Source of the DNA: Laccaria trichodermophora | Taxonomy: Eukaryota; Basidiomycota; Agaricomycetes; Agaricales; Hydnangiaceae | DNA: 64,000 nucleotides | Assembly: GCA_018417955.1 (NCBI GenBank) | Contig: JACTVC010000006.1 | Span: 1,860,001-1,924,000, forward strand | Direction of reading: 5' to 3' | Shown here: positions 1-11,216 of the stretch, piece by piece | How positions within the stretch are numbered: position 1 is the stretch's first letter | How the letters are laid out: each line of letters begins with the position of its first letter | Notes under the pieces: generated by a model | Told to the model about the DNA's origin: nothing | Databases searched by the model: none | Seen by the model: the letters and a program-made list of their open reading frames with translations, nothing else | Made by a program: the position numbers and the translations under genes

Positions 1-535
1 TCATAACCTCCCACCTACATTTTCATTGCTTTCCACTGGCCATTTCATAAATCACCTAGCATATTATTTCATATATCCCACCAGATATTTCATACTGTCC
101 CAGTGCGACTTTTCATTTTTTGCCTCTGGATATTTCATAGCCTCCCACCATAATTTTTCATTTCTTGCCACCAGATATTTCATACTGTCCCAGTGCGACT
201 TTTCATTTCTTGCCTCTGGATATTTCATAGCCTCCCACCATAATTTTTCATTTCTTGCCACCAGATATTTCATACTGTCCCAGTGCGACTTTTCATTTCT
301 TGCCTCTGGATATTTCATAGCCTCCCACCATAATTTTTCATTTCTTGCCACCAGATATTTCATACTGTCCCAGTGCAACTTTTCATTTTTTGCCTCTGGA
401 TATTTCATATATCCCACCAGATATTTCATGCCATTCCACCATATCTTGCCTGCAGCTGTTTCATATATCCCACTGCGATTTTTCATTCTTTGCCACTGCC
501 AATTCATATGTCCCACCAGATATTTCATTCCCTAG
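1..535. repeat. left terminal inverted repeat of the KDZ element with subterminal array
   Basis: A unique outer part (1-75) is followed by about three nearly identical ~90-base units. Each unit alternates CCAGATATTTCATACTGTCC with shorter TTTCATTTCTTGCC and ATTTCATAGCCTCCC blocks, and degenerate units continue to about 530. The reverse complement of the unique part and one unit is at 8970-9432. Open frames here are by-products of the repeat. Arrays like this may be transposase binding sites (inference). Confidence 0.8.
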
Positions 536-598
536 CACAGAAGATTGAATGACTTATCAAGTTATGATATCTACCTGACTACCTTACTGTAGCCCTAA

Positions 599-3500
599 TT
601 AATCTTCCAAGTCAAAGAAATTGTCCTCGTCATCACTACAGTACTCCTCGTCAACATCCTCAGCCTCACTAGATCCATTTTCAGTTTCTCCAACTGACAC
701 ACTAACATGAGGTTGGATCATCTGAAGAGACGCACTTGGAAAATATGAGGCCCAGGATGGGGTGATACCTTTGTCCTTGAGATGTGGGACCCAATACAAG
801 GCACATTGCTCTGCCATACGACTGCAAATAGCAGCCTGCTTATTTGCATATCCTGAAATCCCACTTACAATCCCACTATCATAATGACCTCGCAACGAAG
901 TCCGCGCTTGCCACCACAATGCTTTCCACCTTAGATATTCGATCACCCGCCTCATTTCCTCTTGGACAATCAACAACTCCTCTTTCCATCTCTTCATACG
1001 AGCCCTTGCCTTCGCCCACTCAACACGCATGCTATCGTTGAACTCGTCATTGCTTATTTGAGCTGCTGAGGGAGTTGTTCCAGCTGAGCCTGGTACAAGC
1101 CAAATCCACGATGGTGAATAGCGGCTGTTGGACGTGGTTTTATCCTCCAGCTCTTTTCCTGGACCACTGATGTCACAGTCCTTGAGCTCCTTCAACCGAG
1201 TAGACCACGACCCATTCGGCTCAAGGACACATAACGCACGCCAAGCAGCACGGTACTCCTCAGCAGCTCGTTTAGTCTTACTATCAAAGCGCTTGTACAA
1301 CGTGACCATTTTAGTATTTGGCCGATTCCCTATCCCCGAAGCGTTAAGGCGTTTGAACTGCCAAAGCCCTTGAATCACGCAACGCTGGCGTTGGATGGAG
1401 GCGAGAGCGTCATCAGCCTGGGGTTCACGTAGACGTCGTTCCAGTCTGCAGACCTCTTCGAGCTCGGGTAGATTGCGGATATGATGGGGTAAGGCCGAGG
1501 GAAGCAGTAGTGGGATATTCTCAGGAAGGATTTCCGGTGTCGAGGATACAGTGGTTGTGTCGAATTCTGGAGGGGGTGATGATTGGGCAAGAAGAGACAC
1601 AACGTGGGGGAGGTAGACCAGCTGAACGGCACGCCAGTTTTGTATTAGTCGGAGTAATCCATTTCGCTTTTCTTGAAGGTCAGCGAGCTGTTTACTGGTC
1701 CTTAACCCCTTCATTTGTGCCACCTCACGACGCAGAAGATATCTAAAAGAAAGTCAGATCCTATCAAGTAAAAGAGATCATTGGGTACATACTGGCTATC
1801 CTCCAACTCAAATCCGGTCATCAAAAACGTCGTCATGCTGACTTTATGGCGTGGAAGCCGGCCCTGAGCGACCTGAGCCGCGTCTTCCTGTGCTAACACA
1901 AGGCGAACATCTTGCAAAGTCGTCGCTATTCATTAATTAGCCCCATGGACAACGTAAAATGAAAGATAACTTACTACTCTTGGGTTCTGTGTACGGATTT
2001 GGAGCTTTTGGATTTTTGTTCCACCTGGCAACCATTTTCTCCCATGTAGTAACCGTTTCGGGTGGAAAGGTTGCCGACAACTGTTGGAAGGCTTCAGTCT
2101 GCTTTGCGCTCATCCTGAATGCCTCTTCAAAGCGCTTCGCAAACAGCTTTCCTTCGAGAGAAAAATGATAAGCATATGATACAGAGAAGAGAATGAAAGA
2201 CTTATGAAATCCAACAATTTTTCGGAAATTCCATCCATTCCAGTGGTCATTTAATGTGTCGTGACGCGCTGCTGGAGCCATTTCCCGAACGCTAGGGGCC
2301 AAGGGGTTTGTACCCGCCCACGTCGTCTCCACATCCTCACCCACTGTCCTCCCAACACCTTCCATATAGCTCAGATTGAAATTGTCCCTGCAGGACGCGC
2401 CGTGACCATTGATATGCCATCCCGGAATTGCCACGGCAACCTCGGTCGTGTCAGGGATCTTCATTTCCGAAGGGAATTCGTCCATGCGTTTACAAAAATT
2501 TTTGGACCATTGACACGCTATGTCATAGGTGAGAACGATCCGAAGGAGATTGATGCCGACCAGGGCAGCAAAAATTACAAAGTCGACATTACAGTACCTA
2601 CACGGCAAAATGTTAGCCCATGGAGATAAAGCAAATTGGCCAATTACATACTTTTCACCCTTTTGGAGATCGCCTGCACCATTCCTCCGTATCATACAGT
2701 GCCTTGAACAGATCACCACAACAGCGCCTGAAACGGCATACCCAGGTGATGAACGAGTCGCCGCTCGGACTAGCGCGTCGTGTTGGGATTCACAAGTATT
2801 GATCTGTTGGAATGTGATGAGACGATATCTTACTCTGACATATATACTGCGCACGAACCTCGGGTTGATCGACATGATTAGCGATGTGTGATTGATAGGG
2901 CGCCTCGGGAACATACGCACACCATCCAGGCATGAGTTCCACGTCGTCAAGATGGCGTTGTTTCCCTTTAAGCTTGAAGTTGGCGTCGACGGCCACATAG
3001 AGAGTATATAGAAACCTGAGGGAGATTAGCTGAAGAACAAAAAGAATGAGAATAGGCGTACAGTAATGGGCCAGCCCTCTCCCAATCGTTAGGAAGATTT
3101 TTCCCTGGGTGTGGACATGCCGGACACTCGACCATCAACTCGCCATTAGATGTAGCATTGATTCCTCCTTCTTCATGGCCGCGACCCGCACGCTTGAGCG
3201 CCTTTAAGTTTCGCCACATGCGAAAAACACGGTGGATTTCATGGTATTGGTTCTGTTGATGTGCGGATCAGCATTGGGAACTTGAAGAGAATAAAAGCCC
3301 GATAACTTACGATAGCTTTGGAAAGGCCAGCATTATCAAATCGTCGTAGGAGCGTGTTGTAGTAGTCATAGAGACTAGTCTTGCCTTGCAATGTAAGTTC
3401 GTGGAATGTTTCGAGGCAGTCGAATGTGAAAACAGTTTGCGGGCGAGAGAGAGTCGCCGGAAACCATTTTTCACGTAGTAACTGTGTCCAATTTTTCAAA

Positions 3501-4354
3501 GGATCGTCGCCGCAGTTGCAATAGTCGATGGTGATGAAATGGGGACCGGAGGTGTCGAAGACGACAAAATTCTTAGGTCCAGGCTGAGGGGATGGACAGT
3601 AAGTGCCGGAGTGGCCAAGTTGGTAGCGTAGTCCAAGATTTTGGAGGGAGTCGTTATCGAAAAACAGACCATTCCATCACTGGCAAAGCGTTTAGCTGAT
3701 TAGTTCCCACCACGTGACTCCATACAAACGCCACCTTACCTCTACGCGATGCAAAGGAATAGATTGATGGAGCGCGACAATACATTCTGCACACTTGAGC
3801 ATCCTTCTGCTTTGACAATCTATACACCTGTATACACCCAGGACCTTTGCGCATCGAGAGCAATCTGTGTGACCCAGAAAATCACCAAGCCCATCATGCC
3901 TTAAGGCCTCATCCAAGAAGGTTGCACGAAATTGCATCCATTCGCCGAGACGATCCTGAAAGTTTGGTATCAAAAAACTATCATAAATGTATGAGTTGCA
4001 TGAAAAACATACCACATTTTTGGTATGCCGCTTTCTCTTCCCTTTAGCTGGTGAGACCTCCTCTGCTGGCAGACCAGTGTCAGGCAAGATTGGCAAATCT
4101 TGGTCAACATCGGAATGTGCAGCAGAACTCGAGGGCGGTTGAGGAGGTTCTGGGGTGTTGGAAAGAACTCGAGTTTGCCCCATCAGTGTGCCACGTTGTT
4201 CATCGGGATGGGTAACTGTAATGAACATGGATTTCAAAGAACTCGAAGAAGTTTCTTTCAATGCAGAGATTGGCCGAGCGACACGAAAGCCTCCTTTTCT
4301 TCGAGCACGTTTAGCTGGATTCACGCCGTCCGAAGTGTTTGTCCGTTTCGACAT
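599..4354 (-). CDS. KDZ transposase with CxC2 cysteine cluster; probable in-frame stop
   Basis: This is the transposase expected to cut and join the ends of the surrounding element. The start codon is at 4354. The N-terminus is basic and serine-rich. A CxC2 cluster follows (HTDCSRC, YRCIDC, LKCAEC, then DYCNC), with the family block LLREKWFPAT / PQTVFTFD / ELTLQGKTSLYDYY. The RNase H-like core shows the acidic positions in VDANFKLK, TYDIACQW and GVGRTVGEDVE, and the family block MAPAARHDTLNDHW. The C-terminus is a long charged coiled-coil-like tail ending in an acidic stretch. At least nine short introns are inferred. Joining the exon that ends HRVE (before the intron starting near 3741) to the next exon at 3679 puts a TGA directly before WNGLFF; no other acceptor restores the frame. 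The rest reads cleanly, so this copy is recent but may be inactive. The total is about 1,000 residues, a normal KDZ size. Confidence 0.85.
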
Positions 4355-4495
4355 GGGTCTACACGGAAGACAAAAGAGATAGAGTTAAATGAAATAAATG
4401 AAAAAAGTAACGATGAATCAAACAAGTAACGATGATGCCAAATCTGTCCGATTTGCTATCTTATCATCGTACTCTTAGACTTTCATCCAAAGAAA

Positions 4496-4836
4496 GCCGT
4501 GCCCTCAACTTTAATAGGATGTACAAGATACTGAGCACTGAAATATGGCGTGTATTTATGTTTTATTAATTTGTTTCTGAGAGCTGAGAGCTGAAAGCCG
4601 CACCTTCAACTCTAATAGGATGTACAAGATACTGAGCACTGAATTATGGCGCTCAGGATCTTGTTCATCCTAAGTCTTCTATCAGCCGTGTCCATCTTGC
4701 GCACATAGGTTCAAGGACACAATATTTATGACTTTCATTGTATACCTCCGCCGTGACCCAAAGAACAAGGTCTTCTATCAGCCACGTTCATCTTGTGCAC
4801 ATAGGTTCAAAAACACAATATTTCTAGCTTTCATTA
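4496..4836. repeat. two short tandem duplications between KDZ genes
   Basis: A ~55-base segment at 4496-4550 (ending in ACTGAAATATGGCG) recurs at 4597-4651. A second ~68-base segment at 4673-4740 (containing CACATAGGTTCAA) recurs at 4769-4836. Both pairs are about 97-101 bases apart and differ at a few positions. They fill the gap between the transposase start and the end of the next gene and contain no gene. Confidence 0.75.
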
Positions 4837-4959
4837 TTAAATTTATGAGCACAAAGGCATTTTGGGACACTGGAAAACTATCAAACGTTGCTGCCAATGT
4901 TGGGCATACAATCTGGAGAGTACAAGACGGGCTCAGTACATTGGTATGTACGTACGTAT

Positions 4960-5815
4960 CTACTGCTTTGCCTCAGACATTGGGCCATAGATCTCATCAT
5001 CTCCAGGATCCCTGATGACCTCCACCCGTCCGTTCCTCTTTGCATCAGAATAGTGAACAAGCGCCTGTTCATGGGTCGGGAAAGACTTATAACGGGAACC
5101 AGACACTTTCTTGACTAGCGGTTCAATATTATCCCTGTGGGACGTTGCGTTAGCTAGTCATTACAGTGGGAATTAATATCTTTACCATTCATCCCAGAAT
5201 ACACCGGTCTTCTTTCCGATAGTAACACAGTAATATTTGTTCTTGCTTGGGGAGGCCTGACGCGATGCGGATGGGACTGTATTGATTGGAAGCGACGCCA
5301 TGGGTGAATGGCGAGCAGCTGGGATGTGGGGGGCACGAGATGGGGTGAATAGATGGGAGCGACGTGTGGAACCCACAGTGCTCGGGGTCGACGGAGTGTA
5401 GGAGCTCGACAGTGATAAGCGAGACATAGTCGAAGTCAGGCCATACTCAGACTCATCTGGAGAGTAGCCTCCGTCGAAACGACCTGCTCCTTGCAACTCG
5501 GAGACAGGAGAGATCGGTACATCTACTTCATCAGGTTCGGCGTGGAAATCACCATTCCCTGCTGGGTCCAAGATAAGAGGCTGACCAAGTGCATGCAGGA
5601 ATTGCTGGATGGCCGCCAGGTGTTCCGGATAGATATACACTGGGACGAGTGTGCAATTACGCGTGGTCGACCTCAGGATGGACGGAGGTGACAAGGCTGG
5701 CGCTTGGGCTCGAGGTTGCGATGAAGGTCTTGTGAAATATTGATCTACTGAGGTATTGAGGTGTGAAAACCACGACGAGGATTGGACAAAACTTACTGCT
5801 ACGTCTGTTAGACAT
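4960..5815 (-). CDS. RNase H1 hybrid-binding (viroplasmin-type) domain protein
   Basis: Three exons (5815-5797, 5747-5186, 5134-4960) join in frame to give 251 residues. The first ~190 residues are proline/serine-rich and probably disordered. The C-terminus carries the RNase H1 N-terminal domain, also called the caulimovirus VI/viroplasmin domain: YYCVTIGKKTGVFWDEW, then GSRYKSFPTHEQALVHY. In RNase H1 this domain binds RNA:DNA hybrids. No RNase H catalytic domain follows, so the protein is predicted to bind rather than cut. The start is 142 bases from the divergent start of the next gene, suggesting a shared promoter. It lies inside the KDZ element and is therefore probably cargo; a role in transposition is inference. 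The tiny first exon is the least certain part. Confidence 0.75.
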
Positions 5816-5957
5816 TGGCTGGGAGATGAGGATGATATTGGGGAGAGAACCGAACAAAGTTTGCTGGCGTGGCATAAACAATGGAAAATTGGGGATAAAC
5901 AATGCCATTTCAAGTCGCGTGTGTCCCCTAACCTCATTTCTTGCATTTTCTGTGGAC

Positions 5958-8678
5958 ATGACATGTCAGAAATGGACAACGCCGGAGCAAGAGGCCTGGC
6001 TTGAAGAGCGAAAACCTGCCTTCCTCCTCGCAAACCAAACAAGGAGTGCGGCAAAAAGCTTCTACCCAGATCTGGTCAAGGAATTTCGTGACAAATGGCC
6101 CGTACCCCCAGTCACCGAGGCAGAAATTGGTGAAGCTGGTTCCGTCAAGCTTGCTACAAGAGTTAAAAAGGATAAATATGACAAGGTAAGAACTTGTTCT
6201 GTTATGAACGAAATATAGGTTGATAAATATTTTGTAGCGCACTTCGTCTTGGTATCCGAACAATACACGGATTGTGAATGCTCAGGGTGGGGCTCGCGAT
6301 GTCCTCAAGGTTAAGGCGCCGCCGCAGCCAAGAAAGCTCCAGGCCTGGCAGGCCTATCATGCATTGACGTATGAGAGCAAATGGAAACCTCATGTCGACG
6401 AGGCGTGGACAACTTACAAGGAGAAATGGCTGTCCGAGCATCCGAACGAGAAGCCAGAGAAAACCCGACTGGAGATTATGTCTGAGTTCATGCGGGCAAA
6501 ATTCAGCGAAGAGGATGAAGAAATGAAAAAGCGCTGCGAGGAGTATCGGAAGCCTGAGATGCAAGCGTTACTAAACCCTGCAAAGGTTCAACCTCAAGCA
6601 GCCGTGAACGAAGCTTTCCAAACGTGAGTGTTGTCGTCAAGTATGCAATGATTGGGGCGATTGATTACCTAACTTCAAGCGCAATTGATATGCTTCCTCG
6701 TACACTCACAACCATCGGTGAATCACTAATGAAGCAGACGGGGTGGAATGTTACCATCCTTGCAGGTGGGCCTATGCCTGACACTGATGGAATGATCTTG
6801 ACCTACTTGTACGTTAGTTTCTTTCGACTGAATACTTTTATGACTTACCTAAGCGAATTTTTCAGATCGCATTCCGGGAAAACAAAGGGGGGAGACTCCT
6901 TTGAAAAATTCTTGGGTCAGAAAGACTATGACGAACACGTACTTGTCCCTTTCGAGAAATTTCTACGCGCGTCATTCTGTAAGTAATGACTAAACGAGAT
7001 ATATAACAACGTGAACTGACCTTATTCATAGCTGAGGAGGATTGTGCTGCACGAGCCCTTGTTAAAGGCGAGCCTGCAGAAGAGAATGACAAGGATGTCA
7101 AAGAGGTGGACAGCGTGGACGGCAAAGACAAGATGGAGAAACAGATGGAGGTCGACGAAAACGGCGACGGCAAGGGGAACGAGAATGGGAGCGAAACCGG
7201 AGACATCGATCCAACAATGAAAGAGAATAGGAAATCGGCCGAGAAAGAGAACAGGAAGTCTGTCGGTGGGCTTAGCGAATACGAGAGGAACAAAGCAAAA
7301 AATATTGCTGAACTCGAATCGGTGTTGGAGAACTTAAACGAGAAATATCCGTTCCCAGAAGATCTTGTACCGAAGACTGCTTCGAAAAAGTCGTCAGCGA
7401 GAAAGGAGAAGAAGAAGAAGGAGAAACAACAGCCTGTCGCAAGACGGGCATCGACGAGGAACAAAGGCAGCGATAATGAGAGGTATGTGTATCATAATCG
7501 TGGTGTGACGCATGTGACCAACTTCGCTTTCTTCAGTTCTTCGTCCCCTCCCAAAGCTGCGCTTCACGATGTGGCAGCCGTGGGTGGTTCAACTCTCGTG
7601 AGACCGGCGGCTACTGCTTCTGCCCCCACAGATTCTCTGGGTCCGGCGTTCGCCTCAGGATCTCTCAACAAGAATTCCACCGCGTCAGACTTGCTTGCTC
7701 CAAATGCAAGCCTCTCCATTGCTGCATCTGCACGCCCTGTCGGATCAACTCCCATCTCTACGCATATCGAGCCAACTCCCATCTCCACGCCTGTCGAGCC
7801 AACTCCCATCCCCACGCCTGTCGAGCCAACGCCCGTCCCCATGCCTGTCGAGCCAATTCCCGGCACTCCATCCCAGGAGTCTCCCATAGGCGGAGGATTT
7901 TCGGCCATTGCTGCGCTGCCTGCTGAAGCTAAAAGTGCAGAAGTAGCGAAGTCCAGTCACCCCGTCATCCCCACTCAATCCCCCAGCAATGACGGCGATA
8001 TGCTTCCAGTTGCTCCACCCAAGAAAGACGACAATCTGCCACCATGGCTTGCTTTGATGATAGACTACTTGCGTGGGGTCTCGGAGGAAGCGGCTTGGCA
8101 GGGCTTGGTGACAGAGTTCGTCGATTTCGAGAAACACTACCCACCGAACGGCGTGAGTCTCAGCGTTTCATTTGTTTCTTTGTTGACACTGACTAATCTT
8201 TCATAAACAGAACCTTCCTACGAATTCGAGACCAAAGGAGGTCGCAGATTGGATTAAGAGCAAAAAGAAGGACGTCGTACCATCGATCCACCCAGGCGAA
8301 TACGGCAATCGCTTCATGGGATGGTGGAAGAACTTGCAGCCGTCTTGGCGCAAGAACAACTCAAATGCCGGCTTCCCCCTTTTCCGCGATGTCCCGAACA
8401 GTGAAACCTGGCAGTCGTTAAGGAAAGGCGGGACTGCAGGGATCTACGTCGTCGTCGTCAGCCTCTCTTGGTGGGTAAAGGCCCAGAGCATTGAGCATGA
8501 TGTTAACGCGTGGTCTGTTGTCGACGACCTTGTGTGGGTCATCCAGCAGATGAAGAGGGACCTGCCCCCACCTCCACCCCCCCTGAAGCGAGCACGCGAT
8601 GGAGACGACAACGACAACGACAATGAAGACAAAGGCCAGCGCCGAAAAATGTACGCAATCCAGGACTTTTGGTCATAG
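5958..8678 (+). CDS. KDZ-associated passenger protein, unknown function
   Basis: Seven exons (5958-6185, 6238-6623, 6680-6808, 6866-6978, 7032-7482, 7537-8152, 8211-8678) join in frame to give 796 residues. The N-terminus starts MTCQKWTTPEQEAWLEE, and the next exon is rich in Trp and charged residues (AWQAYHALTYESKW), loosely like an HMG or Myb-type DNA-binding helix set. The middle is acidic/lysine-rich and contains a KKSSARKEKKKKEK basic patch. Exon 6 has about five copies of an octapeptide close to VEPTPIPTP. The C-terminus has the block YVVVVSLSWW and WSVVDDLVWVIQQM, followed by a proline run and a basic tail. I recall such proteins as frequent neighbours of agaricomycete transposases, but no function is established. 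It is likely cargo of the KDZ element. Confidence 0.75.
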
Positions 8679-8969
8679 GGTATGCTTATTAATTTTTTTT
8701 TTCATCCAGCCGCCGCGTATCCACTTAGAATGCTCCTTTTTCTTCTGCGCGTCTCTCCCTTGGGTTATTGCATCTCATCCTGCCATAAGCCCCAGCAGTA
8801 TCCAGTTATTTTGACACGTCATCACATTTCATTGTCCTTTGGTCTTGGTTAGGTTATTGGTACGTAGCACTACATAGATAAGTACATAGAGAGTAGATAG
8901 AAGTAGATACTTTTGTGATTGAGAATATATTTGATTGGTGGATAATGATGTGGGTGTGGTTCATGCCCT
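8679..8969. other. 3' flank of passenger gene, no gene
   Basis: T-rich sequence directly follows the passenger stop codon, then unique sequence up to the terminal repeat. No coding or RNA signal is seen. Confidence 0.6.
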
Positions 8970-9432
8970 GTGTCAGTCGGGAAAGGATGGAACACGTGAC
9001 AGAGAGGCAATCAAATCAGCAGAATGAAAATGCCGCCCGAGTGGCACTGATACTCTGGGCAGGATATGAAATGGTAATGAAATATTGCTGGGAGCAGAAT
9101 GAAATTGCTCTGGGAAGAGAAAGAAAAATGTGGCAAGGAAATAATGAAATAGTAACCTGGGATGAATGAAAGGAGTAATGATAAGGAGTATGAAATGTCT
9201 GGTGGCAAGAAATGAAAAATTACAGTAAAATGAAAAGTCACAATGGGACGGTATGAAATATCTGGTGGCAAGAAATGAAAAATTATGGTGGGAGGCTATG
9301 AAATATCCAGAGGCAAGAAATGAAAAGTCGCACTGGGACAGTATGAAATATCTGGTGGGATATATGAAATAATATGCTAGGTGATTTATGAAATGGCCAG
9401 TGGAAAGCAATGAAAATGTAGCTGGGAGGTTA
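8970..9432. repeat. right terminal inverted repeat of the KDZ element
   Basis: This is the reverse complement of the left end: GGGACAGTATGAAATATCTG blocks, one full array unit at about 9240-9350, then the unique tip (ATATGAAATAATATGCTAGG up to GGGAGGTTATGAG). It has fewer array units than the left end, as expected if the arrays change length by slippage or unequal exchange. Confidence 0.8.
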
Positions 9433-10984
9433 TGAGATAACCTGAGATAGAAATGAAATGCATTTCATTCCTATTGTCCAAGGTTTTTCATTTCATAACT
9501 ACACTTGGCAGGATACAGATGACTGTGCTGGCATTTGTTTAAGGTTTATCATAAAGGTGGTAGCCACTAGTGCTCGCGTGTCGTCGTCGTTGTGTGTTGT
9601 TGTCGTTGTGTGTTGTTGTCATTGTGTGTTGTTGTCGTTGTGTGTTGTTGTCTTCGTGTTGTCGTTCTTGTGTGTCGTTGGCCTCCTTGTGTGTTGTTTT
9701 TGTTGTTGCATGCCCCTGGCGCCTGTCGTGGTGAGTACGGGGCATTGGGGTGGTGGGGCAGACATACCCTTGGCCCATGATGTTGACACGTCATGGGCAC
9801 CGTCCCTCGTTCTTGGCCTGTCCTTCCACGTTGGCGTGGGCATGGGTGTGGGCGGCGTTGGCATGGGCGGCGTTGATGTGGGCGGCGTTGATGTGGGCGG
9901 CGTTGACGTGGGCGGAGTTGGCGTGGGCAGCGTTGGCATGGGCAGTGATAGAGGTGGTGGTGGTGGAAGGGAATGGGATGGTCACGGAGGTGTGACCATG
10001 CCACAAACAGGAGACGTGACGATATGGCATGCCCTCGGGACCGTCTGACCCCCCGCAGAGTCGGCTACAAGCCCTGGGCTATTAGCCCTAGGGCTTGTTG
10101 TACTTGTTTGCGCAAATAGACTGATGGGCCACGTAGCCGCTTATTCGGCAAAGCCCGCCAGCTCATCAGACTCCGTTTACACGACAACTTATATAGATTT
10201 TTTCGTGGAATAACCCACGTCTCGAATGGTTTTCTATGAACTGTAAGGAAGGTTTCAAACTTCAGACAACTTTCGTGAAAGATATGTAATAAGCACCCAA
10301 AGTTATCTGAAAATGGAGATGTGGAATGACGGAATCAATACCACCAAACACTCCACCAAACAGAGCCTTATCAAAGCCTTGTGTACACAGCTGGTACACA
10401 GTGACGGATTTCACAAGGAAGAAATCTACATTGTTCTGTTACAAATGTATACATAGTGAAACTTGGAAAGAAGATCTTACAAAATCAAGCTAAGCATTGG
10501 CTAACCCAAGGCTAACCATCACTCAATTAGCACAAGTAGCTACAACTCGGGGATTGTGTGGCAATGGAAATTTTGTGTATTTGATGCATGTAATGGCTCT
10601 CATAAACTGTATCTACATGGAGAATGTTTGCGAGCGGCGTGATAAGTACAGGAGGGAAACGGAGAAGCGACACCGACGCGACGAACGCGACAGCCCATCA
10701 CCTCGTCACATTTAGTTGTGGCCGCACGTGAGAGCCTTAGCGGCATTTTCCGAAGGATTTTAGCCCTGGGGCTGGCAGCCAGGTCAGCGGGCGGTCCGAC
10801 ATTCTGACGCCCTCAAGTAAGTCACGTGACCTCACCCCGCAGACTGAACAAAATCATAAATCCTTATTGCAGCTATCACTGACCCACACTATATGTAAAT
10901 TATAACCTTTCCTTTCATTGATCATTAAAATGTAAGGTTATGTACAGTTTATTTTCGCTTTTTTAGTAGTATTCATATATAATA
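9433..10984. repeat. GT-rich low-complexity tract and gene-free flank
   Basis: Positions 9590-9700 are a repeat of TGTTGTCGTTGTGTG-like units. Positions 9830-9950 are a minisatellite of ~18-base units close to GGCGTTGATGTGGGC. Open frames on both strands come from these repeats. From about 9960 to 10984 the sequence is unique and AT-balanced, with no gene I can support. Confidence 0.7.
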
Positions 10985-11216
10985 ATAATAATATACTGGA
11001 ATGACTGGAATCCACTGGACTCCACTGGACTCCACTGGACTCTGACTGGACTCATAGTCCACTGGACTGGGACTGGACTCAGGAAAGTGGCTGGCAGTCC
11101 AGTGGGAGTCCAGTGGACTGGACTGGACTGGACTGGGCATTCTGCCAGCCAATCTGGCCTGGTAAGAGGGCCACTGGAATCCACTGGAGTCCAGTGGAGT
11201 CCAGTGGAGTCCATAT
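10985..11216. repeat. palindromic island of TCCACTGGAC / GTCCAGTGGA units
   Basis: The left half repeats CCACTGGACT and the right half its complement GTCCAGTGGA, so the block can fold on itself. It is preceded by an AT-rich run (ATATAATAATAATAATATAC). It is one of several blocks in the window built the same way from different motifs. No gene. Confidence 0.75.

Larger units (their letters stand above)
1..9432. mobile_element. KDZ-superfamily DNA transposon (left tip off the window)
   Basis: The first bases of the window reappear as their reverse complement at about 8970-9432. The shared stretch includes the same array of short TTTCAT-containing units and a unique tip, so these are terminal inverted repeats. 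Between them lie a KDZ transposase, an RNase H1-like hybrid-binding protein and a long passenger protein, with little spare DNA. KDZ (Kyakuja-Dileera-Zisupton) elements are known to be abundant in agaricomycetes and often to carry extra genes. Base 1 falls inside the left repeat, so the true tip and the target-site duplication cannot be read. On the right, similarity to the left end is visible up to about 9432; the outermost bases may run slightly further. Confidence 0.8.

Noticed and set aside
26..535. Frames of 150-170 codons on both strands at the left edge
   Set aside because: They arise from the terminal repeat array; the same text appears inverted at 8970-9432.
1..535. CRISPR-like regular repeats
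   Set aside because: The repeats are contiguous tandem units without variable spacers, in a eukaryotic transposon end.
4960..5815. Integrated plant-virus gene, because of the viroplasmin/caulimovirus VI domain
   Set aside because: The same domain is the N-terminal part of cellular RNase H1. No other viral gene is present, and the gene has fungal introns inside a KDZ element.
9458..10048. Open frames in the GT-rich tract (and similar at 12858-13887, 43929-44761 and 53226-53540)
   Set aside because: Low-complexity composition removes stop codons; the peptides are simple repeats on both strands and no splice pattern or motif supports a gene.
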